Positions 23,757-34,033 of a stretch of 64,000 bases of DNA are shown here, piece after piece. This DNA is from Trichobilharzia regenti (Eukaryota > Platyhelminthes > Trematoda > Strigeidida > Schistosomatidae). The notes beneath the pieces were generated by a model. That model searched no databases and was not told where the DNA came from. It saw nothing but the letters and a program-made list of their open reading frames with translations. The first letter of the stretch is position 1. Every line of letters starts with the position of its first letter. The DNA is taken from the NCBI GenBank assembly GCA_944472135.2, contig OX235267.1, forward strand, positions 41,695,312 through 41,759,311, read 5' to 3'. A program made the translations under genes and the position numbers.

Positions 23757-24010
23757 TCAACCTGAGAAGGGTTGTAGGCGTACTGCTGTAAGTCCTACAG
23801 TTCTTCAAAGGGTAGCGCATCAATGAGCAGTCCAATGGGCTTGGTGTATGATCTTGTACATATGTTCATATTGTATATACTGAATTGACATCATCTGTCA
23901 TCTAGCTGTTGGTAATTCTGTTTGTGTACGGACGACTTCCACTTGGATCATCAACCTGAGAAGGAATGTAGGCGTACTGCTGTAAGTCCTACAGTTCTTC
24001 AAGGGTAGTT
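23757..24010 (+). repeat. two copies of a 194-bp 3'-region repeat
   Basis: Units begin at 23757 and 23951 with TCAACCTGAGAAGG and share GTAGGCGTACTGCTGTAAGT, then CCTACAGTTCTTCAA. Each contains a small stem-loop (CTGTA/TACAG). Copy 2 carries three units. Confidence 0.75.
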
Positions 24011-24048
24011 TGTCATGCCGGAATCCACAACATTTGATGTAGTGATTG

Positions 24049-24717
24049 TTGTTGTTGGCTTTACGTTTAACTGGTCACTGAGCGTCGTGGTGAATCACTT
24101 GCAGTTATAATTACTACAGACATTGTTATCAGTAAACTAACGTTCCACACAAACACATTTTCCATTTTATGAATAACTTGCCGTATCTAACGCTTGTAAA
24201 GCAACGCTTATATAATATGCCCATTTTAGCTAAATTAAACAATGATGATGCCCAGGATTATGCCGTGCACGTCGCTGTGACCTTATCGATATTACTTCAT
24301 TACCTTGTTTGGCAAATATCTATTGTAACTAAGTGACTGTAGATATGTTTACCCCATGTATGTATTATTTAACACAGTGATGATGCCTGGATACTGACTT
24401 CCCTCGTGTACGAACATAGGAAGATGTATTGCCCCAAATCCCCAGAATAGTAACATACATTTGAAACCTATAATGGTAGCCATATGCGTTTTACCGTCAA
24501 AAGTATAAGGGTTCTGTAATGGTAGAGGAAAAAAGAATTGGTAACGGACTCTTATTTAAGAAAAACACATCATATTTATAAGTTCATGAAGAAAGCTAGC
24601 AGAGAGGAACCAGCGCGTAAACGTTTTTAGTAGAATAGTGAACAAGCTTCTTTACCACTTGCTCTGACTCTAGGCTGGTCAATGAGAATCACCGGATCTG
24701 AAATGTGTATGACTGCC
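24049..24717. other. spacer, nothing recognised
   Basis: AT-rich sequence between the truncated BEL/Pao copy and an inverted solo LTR. No exon or repeat identified. Confidence 0.5.
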
Positions 24718-25088
24718 TGTCAGCCACGTCTCGCAAACCGTCAATGCCCAGCTCTTGCTACACTGGGACTCACGCTGTTCCTTGAAGTTTCTCAGAAACG
24801 CTTAGTATTAACGGACGCAAAACCAAAACACCGATTGGCTACTCGAGAATTCTTTATTGTAACACCAACATATAGCCAACTTTAAAATTAAGCTTTAAAC
24901 TAAGGTCTATGAACAAATATTACAATAATAAATCACAACATTACTTCTGACAGTTGTCTCCTGACTTCTTTTTGAACAGCGACCGAAGAGACGATGACTG
25001 GTGTATCGATGTCTCCGCGAAAATATGGGGAAGTTGGGTTTGAGCAAACAAACATGAATTGATCGTTCAATCTTCAACTACATTGACA
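24718..25088 (-). repeat. BEL/Pao solo LTR, diverged, TSD ctgcc
   Basis: Reverse-complement match across the whole 358-bp LTR (GTCAATGCCCAGCTCTTGCT and TTGATCGTTCAATCTTCAAC are anchors), with many substitutions and small indels giving 371 bp. It is flanked by a perfect 5-bp direct repeat, ctgcc, at 24713-24717 and 25089-25093. It is therefore a genuine solo LTR left by LTR-LTR recombination and is older than the copies at 21295 and 28635. Confidence 0.85.
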
Positions 25089-25093
25089 CTGCC

Positions 25094-27506
25094 TATGAAG
25101 CAAGTAGATCATTGTGTTACTGCTGCCGGAAACGCACAGTTTTATCGTCCGCTTTATCACAGGCAACGGCCGAACATCTAGCACCAGTGATTGGTATAAT
25201 ATATGCTGATTAAAACTGTGGCGCAGAGTAATGGACTTCCATACACAGAGGCAAGAAGGGTGTACAGGCGGGACCAACAGTGTTATTCAATGTCGTCTGT
25301 TAGAGTGAAAGGAGAATTAGGGAGGCTCGGCTGCTAAGATGACCGGATGTCAGAGAGGCAGTACTAGTGTAATGATTTGAAATTGCCTCAGAGATATATG
25401 GCTCGGACTGCCACTTCGCTTCTTCTACGCCGTAATAAGCAAAATGTTTTATTAAGAAACATTAATATTACTCTTATACATCTCTTCAAGAAGATATGCC
25501 CGTGAAAATGTAGTGTGAATTCATTGATAATTAGCGGCTTCGTTTCTGTATCTGCCAGATTATACAATCTCAAACCTACTCACAACACCTCCAAACCAAT
25601 TTTAATTGGTGTTCATATAGTTTCATGATTAGGGAGATAGACTGGCTTGTCAATCTGCGTAACTGGCAGTAGATTATTTCCTCTTACTGTTTAGCACGCA
25701 GGCTATCACGTATTTGTCGAAACCTTTTGCGACCCTAGAAGACTTCTTCAAATATAATTTGCGATCCTAGTCAAAAATGATATTTGGGAACTATATTTAT
25801 TGTGACTCGATGGAAGTCGCAGCGAAGCGTGATACAAAAATTGGCTGATTGCCAAAGAGGAACCTAAGGTAATACAACTAACGGATAAAAAGCTAATGAA
25901 TAGATAAACATGGGCAGAAGAAAGTTTATACACATCATGGGAAGAATTTTATTCACCTCATGTGTTCCCGAAACCAATCTCTTTTGTTCGAACAATGAAT
26001 AAATCTCTGATCCACTGATACAAAAACAGTCAAAGTATTTATTCAAATAGGATGTTTCTTACTTTTTAGTTGTGTGACGATCAGTTTGAGATCTGTCCGC
26101 AACTGTACGATGAATAATAAGGCGTTTAGAGTTTGGCCCATTTAAGAAAACTTCAGCGACGAAGGAATTACATTTCTGTAGACAACATGTCAGCAAAACA
26201 TGCTTACATTTTCCTAAATCAAAGACATCCAGATTTCACCTGTCTTTCCTAAATAATGCAACATCTTTGGTTCCATTCATGTCTGTTTCCACGACTAACA
26301 AGTGGTGCATGTTTCAACAGAGAAGAATTTTTATCATTGCCCCTAAGAATCCGGGAATACACATCCAACCCCTGTCAAATTCTTTGCTTTAAGTCCGAAT
26401 GAGGGATATTATAAAGGACATAAACTTGTCAAATGCTCTCCTTATGCGTGTGAGACAATTATAGGCCAAAAGATGTCATTCGTGCAGCCTACCCACGACT
26501 ATGGAAATTTGAATATGTAGAAATCTGTTGTCAGAGAAGAAGCATGGATTGACTGACACCGACTCTCCGTTCATTCATTCATTTGCTGAAGCTCAAATTC
26601 ATCTCCATGTTTCCTTTACGGCATCTGAATGATCCCTGACAGCCCATCAACCTTCGATTACATAAAACGCTGTCTTTAAAAAGCTTCTCCGTCCTTCAAT
26701 TCTTGTTTATCAGTCAGCGGGTATGACTAAAGGAATTTTAAGAAAAACAATTTTTAAAAAATTCGGCTTCCGTTCCTTAAGAGGACATATCAGCACCCAT
26801 AGAGTGACGGTAGAATACATGCTCCTTTTTAGAAGTGGGAAGTCTAAGATAATAATAATCGCATCCCTCCGAATCTTTCTAATAGACTTCGTATTCGTCT
26901 ACTGCACACAGCTGAGGCGATAGGCATTCGAACTATTAAACCTAAACTATGCATTCAAAAGAAGTTCGCGCAGCCATTATCCCCCCTGTGGCCTAATAAG
27001 ACATAACCAACGAAAGACTTCCACACCACCCTTTATTTATATTTCCAAACTCTTTATTATCATCCCTTAATCTTATCTTATATTCATTATAAACGTGTTT
27101 CATTTCCTTTCCCTACAATCTAACATTACGTAATCGGTTCATTTGTTTTTACTAGCCTTTATCGACTACTTCCACCTGAACAATTGTTTGTTTAACCATA
27201 CTGTTTTTCATTATTAATGTTATCACAGATTGCCTCATTTTTTCATCCTTATTATTGATAAGACCATTATTATTATTACTATTATTAATATCATCATTAC
27301 CACTATTATGACTAATTGCACAATTTATATTCACCATCGTATTATCCTATAGACAAAACACCATGATTGGTTTATGTTTGAATTTTATTTGTAAACTTTT
27401 ATATATTAGAGTTAAGCCTGATGAGATCTAATTGAAAACAATATTGTTCACTTAAATGTGTTGTTCTAAATTTTACTATGGGAATATTTAGTATATATGA
27501 AAATAT
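25094..27506. other. unassigned region
   Basis: No convincing exon. A stretch at about 26080-27050 has a less AT-rich composition and could be an old retroelement on the minus strand, but I could not place it. An (ATT)n tract lies near 27268-27290. Confidence 0.4.
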
Positions 27507-27767
27507 ACGGACACTTGGAAATTAATAGAAGAGAGGAGAATGGTGAAGGAGAAAATGATTCAATGAAAGGACGGACAGGAGAAGGAGACGCTGAGCTCAA
27601 CTTACAAAGCGCTGGACAAAGAAGTGAAGAAGAGTGCTAGGAAGGACAAAAGACGACTCTACGGCAACCTCGCCACTGAAGCTGAGAAGGCAACAGGCAA
27701 AAGGGAACTGAGGACATTATATCAGATAACCAAATCTCTATCCAGGAAGAGATCAACACAAGCGAAA
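27507..27767 (+). pseudogene. internal RTE fragment
   Basis: 261 bp identical, as far as I can read, to the minus-strand RTE at about 37127-37387, including the same in-frame TGA. It covers the endonuclease-RT linker only, lacks both RTE ends, and runs directly into an unrelated LINE tail at 27768. Confidence 0.8.
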
Positions 27768-28095
27768 TCTACTACAAGCTAACTAATCTCCTCTTGCATT
27801 CCTCCGAGCCAATAACTAAACCTACCACTGTCATCAGTTACAATCTTAGAAATCATCACAAACTAGCTGCTATAGAGCACTGTCAGACTTACGTGCGGTA
27901 CAACTTCTTCTTAAATAAGTTTTCAGTCATTTGGAATAGACTACCAGCTAATGTGCGTGATGCAAAAACACTTCCAGTGTTCATCTCCTCAGTCACCAGA
28001 CTGCTCAAAGATGACAATGCAATTCTACGTCTGACTCTTACACCCTCTTTTTCACCCTACATAGATATTTTAAGTTCTTTAAACGTGTAGTTACA
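27768..28095 (+). pseudogene. C-terminus of a CR1/L2-type LINE ORF
   Basis: The open frame continues without a stop from the RTE junction to 28090. SYNLRNHHKLAAIEH, RYNFFLNKFSVIWNRLPANV and FISSVTRLL have the shape of the C-terminal region of CR1/L2/Jockey-type polyproteins (NLR, RY-FF-NR, WN-LP). No RT motifs are included. It is not the CR1 family at 15-16 kb. No start codon belongs to it. Confidence 0.6.
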
Positions 28096-28634
28096 ACAGA
28101 CTACAATTATAAATTTTAATATTATTTGATTTAGATGATAAATATTTCTACACAGGACAGTAATATTAATTCACACATAATATAAAGTTAGCATAACGGG
28201 ACTAGTTAGTTGGTGCACAAAAATAACCATAGTTGCTAAACAAAATATATATGTATATATTTATTGGTCACTCCTTCAGGACTCCTCTTGCTCTCTTTTG
28301 CGTTGCTGTTGTTTGTCTTCTTTTTTGTCTCACCATTTTAGAATCCATTTGACTTTTTGAATGAGGATGAAGTATGTGGATATTTGACCATTTACACTGA
28401 CAAATGATCTGCAAACATTATTAATCCCATATCTTACAATTCCTTAGTGAATTACGTATTACCTTCCCTCATGACGCAACATGGATTACATTTGTGGAAT
28501 GTACTCTTATACCAATGGAAAAGTATTAATTTGTAATACAACGTCACGATTTTAACTTATAACATAAATGATCGTATATCTGAAAAAAGCTTTCTTATCT
28601 TGGAAATGCCAATTTATAGGAAAATATATACTAT
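28096..28634. other. AT-rich spacer
   Basis: Nothing recognised. The last five bases (28630-28634, actat) are the left target-site duplication of the BEL/Pao element. Confidence 0.5.
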
Positions 28635-28992
28635 TGTCAATGGAGTTGAAGATTGAACGATCAATTCTTGGTTGTTTGCTTAAAATCAACTTCCCCAATT
28701 TTCGCGGAGGCATCAATACGACAGTCATCGTCTCATCGGTCGCTGTTCAGAAAGAAGAGTGAAACATCGTCAGAAGTAATACAATGATTTATTATTGTAA
28801 TATTTGTTTTCAGACCTTAGTTCACTTATTCTTTTTATATGTTGGTGTAACAATAAAGAAATATCAAGCGGCAGATCGGTGTTTTGGTTTTTTCGTCCGT
28901 TATAACTAAGCGTTTCTGAAATCTTCAAGGAACAGCGTGGGCCCGAGCGTAGCGAGAGCTGGGCATTAACGGTTTATGAGACGTGATTGACA
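28635..28992 (+). repeat. BEL/Pao 5' LTR, copy 2
   Basis: 358 bp, TGTCAAT to ATTGACA, with internal AATAAA. It has C where the 3' LTR has T in GGGCC(C/T)GAGCG; otherwise it reads the same. Confidence 0.92.
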
Positions 28993-29136
28993 GTTTCTGA
29001 CGATAGAGACAGATCTGGCGGATTCAAACAGTTGGTGAAAGTTTGGATAGTCGCCGTTCATTTTTCCTGGTGCCGGTCAAGTCCTCTTTGAACAAGCAAT
29101 ATCTGGAACTTTTTTGGAATTGGGTCAAGTTCAACA

Positions 29137-31092
29137 ATGCCTGGGTCAAAGAAGGGACAGAGTGTCTTGGATGCAAACAGGAAAGTAAGTCATGGTGACT
29201 TGTCTGTTAATTGTAACGATGTGTCTGATGTTAAGCATGACATGGTTGATGTTACTGTTTCGCCGTTCAGGGATAATAGGAACATCAAACTCCCTAAATT
29301 TGAACCACGGTGTTTTGATGGAAACCCTGTCGATTATTTACAATTTGTAAAGGAGTTTGAGATCATGTTGAGTGGTTTTTTATTAAATGATGAATTGAAG
29401 TTAATGTATTTGATGAGATATTGCACTGGAGATGCTGCAAGAGCTATACAGTGCTGTAAGTTTATGAAGCCAAAAGAGGGCTACTACGAGGCTATGAGCA
29501 TATTACGTCAAAGGTTTGGAAGACCTTCGATGATTGCAGGGAAATTATTCGAGGCTGTTAAGGGTAATGGTGGTCAATTACAGGATGACTCCCAGGCACT
29601 CACTGAGTTTTTAGATAATTTGCTAATTTACAAGAATGCAATGATTTCGATGAATCGCATGAGTGACCTCAACTCGAGTTTTATACTAGAAGTAATAGCA
29701 AGACGTCTACCTACTCGACTGCAAAGGAAGTGGGTGAAGATGAGCTCCCGTATGGAGGATGAGGGTATCGAGCCAAAGTTTGATGATATCCTGAAACTGG
29801 TAAATACTAGTGTCAATCAATCTATGAGCAAGTTTTCCAGTATATTGAATCTCACCCCTAGAATAGAGCAGTCTGAGGGTAAAACGCACTCATTGATGAC
29901 GAATAGGCCTCAGAGAGGTGGATATCGAGAAGGCTCCATGATGTATAGTAATGCATATAGACCTAGTGAGTGTAACAGGTTTCGTAGTACATCCTCAACA
30001 GATAAGTTACAAGATGCAAGACAAACACGGTTGTGTTTCACACGTTTGCAAGAAGTGCATACAGAAGTGAACTGTGAACCGGTGAGCAAGTTCAGTGATA
30101 AGCTAAATGTAAACTCCAGGTCTGACTCCGAATTGTGTGACGATAACGGTGCGGTCAGGAAGTCTGTAGTTGCAACTGGTAAGCCATTGTTGAATAGAGT
30201 GTCACAGAATAGAGTTACTGCTTCAGAGTGCAGTTCTGACCCTACAAGTTTACAAGGTATTACTAGTCAGAGTGAAGTTATAAAACCTTTAATGATTTGC
30301 GAGGAGGAACCAAAATTGTCTACTTCTGTTATTAAAGAGTTTGAAAATGATGAACTTGACGGTAAATTGAATATTTGTGGTAATGATCATGATAGTGCAG
30401 ATTTGTCTTTGGTTGATCATGATGAAATGGAGGGAATGCCTACTACCGCTAAGTTAAATAAAGGTTCTGTACAACTTGAACGTGAAGTAGAAATAAATGC
30501 AGATGCAGTTGCAGAAGGCATGCGTACTTGTCAAACCGTCAGTGTAATTGATCAGAGTGAAGCCCACCTATCATCAGATGCTAGTCCTAAAGCGGAGCTG
30601 ATAGTAAAAGACAGCAGTGGTGGTGGTCTTGCAGGTAGACAAATTTCTGAAAGCCGAGCAACAACAGCTTTTGATCCACCGCTAACTTCATCAACTGATA
30701 TCAATCAGTCGTCGTTGGTGCTGTCATCCACAATGAAACAGACACCCATGAACTCAAGTATCTTGTGCAATGACTATGCTAGTATCAGTTCGTTTGAAAG
30801 GACGAATATCAATGGTCAGTTTAGTGAGGATAAGCCAAGTGTAAACGAGAGAGTAATTGTTAAATTGACTTGCATGAATAAAGGCATTTCTAGTTTCAAG
30901 TTACTATTTGAATGTTATTATCTTTGGTGTAAATTACTCTGTTTCTACACTTGGTTGATGAGATATGTCGTGTGTTTGTTCGTCATCTATATTCTACGAT
31001 ACAATGACATGGGCGTGTTGCCGTTCAGATTTGAGGATTTAGCTCATAGAAGGAAGTCAGCAAATGAACTCTGCGACGATTTTCCAACCTAG
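29137..31092 (+). CDS. BEL/Pao-type Gag-like protein, second copy
   Basis: 651 residues, same start and stop as the protein at 21797. By my line-by-line reading about 23 residues differ and only two substitutions are silent, so I see no purifying selection since the copies split. The Gag core (about 50-230) is almost untouched, while changes cluster in the polar middle and the hydrophobic C-terminus (residues about 589-621). No zinc knuckle or enzyme domain. Since Pao Gag normally continues into pol, the complete absence of pol after the stop is the key oddity. It could be a Gag supplying packaging in cis while enzymes come in trans. Confidence 0.8.
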   Translation: MPGSKKGQSVLDANRKVSHGDLSVNCNDVSDVKHDMVDVTVSPFRDNRNIKLPKFEPRCFDGNPVDYLQFVKEFEIMLSGFLLNDELKLMYLMRYCTGDAARAIQCCKFMKPKEGYYEAMSILRQRFGRPSMIAGKLFEAVKGNGGQLQDDSQALTEFLDNLLIYKNAMISMNRMSDLNSSFILEVIARRLPTRLQRKWVKMSSRMEDEGIEPKFDDILKLVNTSVNQSMSKFSSILNLTPRIEQSEGKTHSLMTNRPQRGGYREGSMMYSNAYRPSECNRFRSTSSTDKLQDARQTRLCFTRLQEVHTEVNCEPVSKFSDKLNVNSRSDSELCDDNGAVRKSVVATGKPLLNRVSQNRVTASECSSDPTSLQGITSQSEVIKPLMICEEEPKLSTSVIKEFENDELDGKLNICGNDHDSADLSLVDHDEMEGMPTTAKLNKGSVQLEREVEINADAVAEGMRTCQTVSVIDQSEAHLSSDASPKAELIVKDSSGGGLAGRQISESRATTAFDPPLTSSTDINQSSLVLSSTMKQTPMNSSILCNDYASISSFERTNINGQFSEDKPSVNERVIVKLTCMNKGISSFKLLFECYYLWCKLLCFYTWLMRYVVCLFVIYILRYNDMGVLPFRFEDLAHRRKSANELCDDFPT

Positions 31093-31096
31093 GGCG

Positions 31097-31540
31097 TCAA
31101 CCTGAGAAGGGTTGTAGGCGTACTGCTGTAAGTCCTACAGTTCTTCAAAGGGTAGCGCATCAATGAGCAGTCCAATGTGCTTGGTGTATGATCTTGTACA
31201 TATGTTCATATTGTATATACTGAATTGATATCATCTGTCATCTAGCTGTTGGTAATTCTGTTTGTGTCCGGACGACTTCCACTTGGATCATCAACCTGAG
31301 AAGGAATGTAGGCGTACTGCTGTAAGTCCTACAGTTCTTCAAGGGTAGTTTGTCATGCCGGAATCCACAACATTTGATGTTGTGATTGTACATATGTTTG
31401 TGTTAAATAGTTGTGTGAGTTCCAATTATCGCAATTGTTGGTTAATCTTGTTTGTGTCCGGACATTCCACAAATTACAATCGTCAACCTGAGAAGGGTTG
31501 TAGGCGTACTGGTGTAAGTCCTGCAATTCTTCAAAGGAAT
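31097..31540 (+). repeat. three 194-202-bp repeats in the 3' region
   Basis: Units start at 31097, 31291 and 31493 with TCAACCTGAGAAGG and share TGTAGGCGTACTG, TGTAAGTCCT and the CTGTA/TACAG stem-loop. The second and third are preceded by TTTGTGTCCGGAC. The third is shorter and more diverged. TGTAAGT resembles a splice donor. Confidence 0.75.
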
Positions 31541-32243
31541 TCCACCAAGACATGATCGGCGAGGTTGTTTGTACTATTTGTATATACGTGTGGTGTGTCA
31601 TATCAATTGGTGTATTTTGGATTCATTGTGTTTACTTGTTGTTTTCGTGTCTTGTTGTTATTGCGTAATTTTGTTAAAATTTTCGTCGTGATTACTTCTG
31701 AAGTTGTTTCGAGTCTTCTACATCCATGAATGAATTGATTGATGTTAAGGACAGCAGATGGGTCGTATACGCCGGGGAGGCTAGCCTATTGCTGAGAATG
31801 AAATGCACACGGAGATAATTGTTAGCTGCGGTCCGACACGCCGGGGAGAAAGAGTGTAAACGACTGAGGCTCGCATACGTCACCGTTACTAGAACTGAGG
31901 CAGAATGAGTGACAAGCGATTTCAGTGGTAATTGGTAATGAGTAGATAAGAGGATGTGCGTAGAGTATCGTGAGGTGCTGCCATGGTCACTTTGCATTCT
32001 GCAAGAGTCATTCTAGCAAATGGCGATTGTGTTGCAAGATGTCAAGAGGAGGTCTCTGTCTGGAGGCGCAGGTCGTCAGCGATGTGTGAGATTGTGCTGT
32101 GGGTATGCTTGTGGTGTGTTGGCTTTTCTGTTTGTTTTCCATTTCAGCTCTGTCCGTGTGACCCAGGTTCTCGCAATGGCATCCAAGTCAACGTGCATTG
32201 GTCGTGAAGGAAAAAAGGGTTGGATCCCTTTTTTGCCGGGGAG
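31541..32243 (+). other. BEL/Pao element 3' non-coding region
   Basis: No long ORF of credible composition. CGCCGGGGAG occurs at about 31769 and 31839, and the related TGCCGGGGAG abuts the 3' LTR at 32234-32243, where a polypurine tract is expected. A strong acceptor-like sequence (TTGTTTTCCATTTCAG) lies near 32132-32147. A perfect hairpin is at 32211-32234. Confidence 0.55.
32211..32234 (+). promoter_or_regulatory. perfect hairpin next to the 3' LTR
   Basis: AAAAAAGGG, a 6-base loop (ttggat), then CCCTTTTTT, nine bases upstream of the 3' LTR. The 5' side is an almost pure polypurine run (GAAGGAAAAAAGGG), so this may be the polypurine primer or a structured packaging/termination signal. The role is inferred. 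Confidence 0.5.
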
Positions 32244-32601
32244 TGTCAATGGAGTTGAAGATTGAACGATCAATTCTTGGTTGTTTGCTTAAAATCAACT
32301 TCCCCAATTTTCGCGGAGGCATCAATACGACAGTCATCGTCTCATCGGTCGCTGTTCAGAAAGAAGAGTGAAACATCGTCAGAAGTAATACAATGATTTA
32401 TTATTGTAATATTTGTTTTCAGACCTTAGTTCACTTATTCTTTTTATATGTTGGTGTAACAATAAAGAAATATCAAGCGGCAGATCGGTGTTTTGGTTTT
32501 TTCGTCCGTTATAACTAAGCGTTTCTGAAATCTTCAAGGAACAGCGTGGGCCTGAGCGTAGCGAGAGCTGGGCATTAACGGTTTATGAGACGTGATTGAC
32601 A
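32244..32601 (+). repeat. BEL/Pao 3' LTR, copy 2
   Basis: 358 bp, same termini and AATAAA as the 5' LTR, followed by the TSD actat. Confidence 0.92.
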
Positions 32602-32606
32602 ACTAT

Positions 32607-33203
32607 CATTATTCTACATTGAGTACAATTCACTTTTTATGTTACGATAAATATGCTAACAAAAGTACACAAGTGTATCACTTATTTTAATAATAATAAT
32701 GTATATTCTCATATAAACATATAAATTTACATGAAAATGCATGCCATTTTTACAGGCACGATCAAGTATGATATAATATCAAATCGTAGATTGTCTACAA
32801 GTTAACAATGTTTCGACAGTTAAATATTTGATATATATATGTATATAAATACACTCATTGTCTGAACTAGGCTGTATAGTTATTGAATTGTACAATTGTC
32901 CTCCAGGTTGAGCGGGAAAATCGACTTCGTTTCGTTTTCATCCCGTGGTTGTAGGCATACGATAACCAACCAATATTGAGGTAAGTACAACGTTTACAAG
33001 GGATTGAAGGCTATTTTAGAAAAGTAAAAGTGCTAAGGTGAATCATTAAAGTGCAATGAAATAGGTAAGTGCAAGTATCATTAATAAATGCGTTTATAAA
33101 GGAAACTCCCTAGGCTGACAACGTTCATTTCCAATGTATAATGCTTCCTGTACAGTTTGCACTACCGTGATGTCCACTTTTGGTTTTAATACATTTTTTC
33201 CTT
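32607..33203. other. spacer upstream of a candidate small gene
   Basis: AT-rich with a TA-rich patch (about 32830-32850). Two donor-like GGTAAGT/GGTAAGTG motifs (about 32980 and 33064) could end short upstream exons of the gene at 33204; this is not demonstrated. Confidence 0.35.
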
Positions 33204-33371
33204 ATGTCGGTTTTTTTATATTTTATGCCTTTTTGTGCATTTGGTGCACAACCGTACCCTGCAGAGAATAGGAATAGAATAAGTCGAATCAAATTCATAA
33301 AGAGCTATAAAATGTTAGGTTTAATGGGATATAGTGAGGGTCAAGTAAAGACGTTATTAGAAAATAAATGA
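33204..33371 (+). CDS. candidate short secreted protein or terminal exon
   Basis: Two readings are possible. (1) From the ATG at 33204 the 55-residue product starts with a hydrophobic signal-like segment (MSVFLYFMPFCAFGA), a plausible cleavage before QPYPAE, and a basic tail (RISRIKFIKSYKML) ending GYSEGQVKTLLENK. Small secreted proteins from short exons are common in schistosomes. (2) The T-rich stretch is instead a polypyrimidine tract before the acceptor CCCTGCAG, and the terminal exon begins at 33263, coding ENRNRISRIKF onward. In both readings the last 36 residues are the same. I recognise no family. No close polyadenylation signal is obvious. Confidence 0.35.
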   Translation: MSVFLYFMPFCAFGAQPYPAENRNRISRIKFIKSYKMLGLMGYSEGQVKTLLENK

Positions 33372-34033
33372 GATAAGACATTGTGAAGTGGTATTTAAAG
33401 ATCCGACAATGGACAGCAAGTTAGTTTATAAGATGCCCCACAAATCTGTGCAGAGCCCGCGTGGTCGCATCTCAACAATGGGCTGAGTGAATGGTATATA
33501 TTTAAAGGCAGAGGCATGATCTGTCAAGGCGTTCATTAATATCCTTTTCAAGATAATTTTAATTATTACCAAATTTCGATATAAATCAAGAATAAGATTC
33601 GGTTTTGTACACACCTAAGTTATATTGGTAACTACTTGAAGCTTTTTTTCCCAAGTATTTGTAATTCATCCAAAACATACTTGGGTTTTTTTGTTAATGC
33701 GATGTGCTCCATTGAATGAATAGTTATGATATTGTTCCCACATACCAAAGACAAAAACGTCAGCAACCATTTAATTTGACCATAAACCAAATTTATGAAA
33801 TTTAAATAATGCTTATCCATGTCTGTACATTTGGTGTGTCCTACACAGGTAAGAAAAAAATATGTATTTTATTAAAACATTATTAAGTATGATTGCTAAT
33901 CGTATATGTAATTTATCATATGGATGATGCCTGTAAACTGGCGTCATGTACAAAATGAGGATATATTATTATTATAACTTTGCCAGGTCACTTAAATATC
34001 CTCGACATTCCATACATTTTAGCAGTTGGATGG
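33372..34033. other. AT-rich spacer
   Basis: No exon or known repeat. The last five bases are the TSD gatgg of the following solo LTR. Confidence 0.5.

Larger units (their letters stand above)
21295..24048 (+). mobile_element. BEL/Pao-like gag-only LTR element, copy 1, 3'-truncated
   Basis: 5' LTR (21295-21652), leader, intact 651-codon gag-like ORF (21797-23752) and the first part of the 3' region. Homology to copy 2 stops abruptly near 24048, and no 3' LTR in the same orientation follows. The left flank is ggtgg, but the matching TSD is lost with the 3' end. The coding region differs from copy 2 at about 25 of 1953 positions by my count. Confidence 0.85.
28635..32601 (+). mobile_element. 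complete BEL/Pao-like gag-only LTR element, copy 2
   Basis: 3967 bp with two 358-bp LTRs (28635-28992 and 32244-32601) that I see differing at one base, flanked by a perfect 5-bp TSD actat (28630-28634 and 32602-32606). The interior holds a leader with a possible primer-binding site (TGGCGGATTC at 29016), one 651-codon ORF and about 1.15 kb of non-coding 3' sequence. No protease, RT, RNase H or integrase is encoded, so it must borrow enzymes from an autonomous relative. The near-identical LTRs imply recent insertion. Confidence 0.9.

Noticed and set aside
24682..24885. 67-codon plus-strand ORF
   Set aside because: Antisense of the solo LTR at 24718-25088.
31983..32265. 74- and 81-codon frames before the Pao 3' LTR, considered as a pol or env remnant
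   Set aside because: No recognisable motif, overlapping frames, absent from the truncated sister copy.
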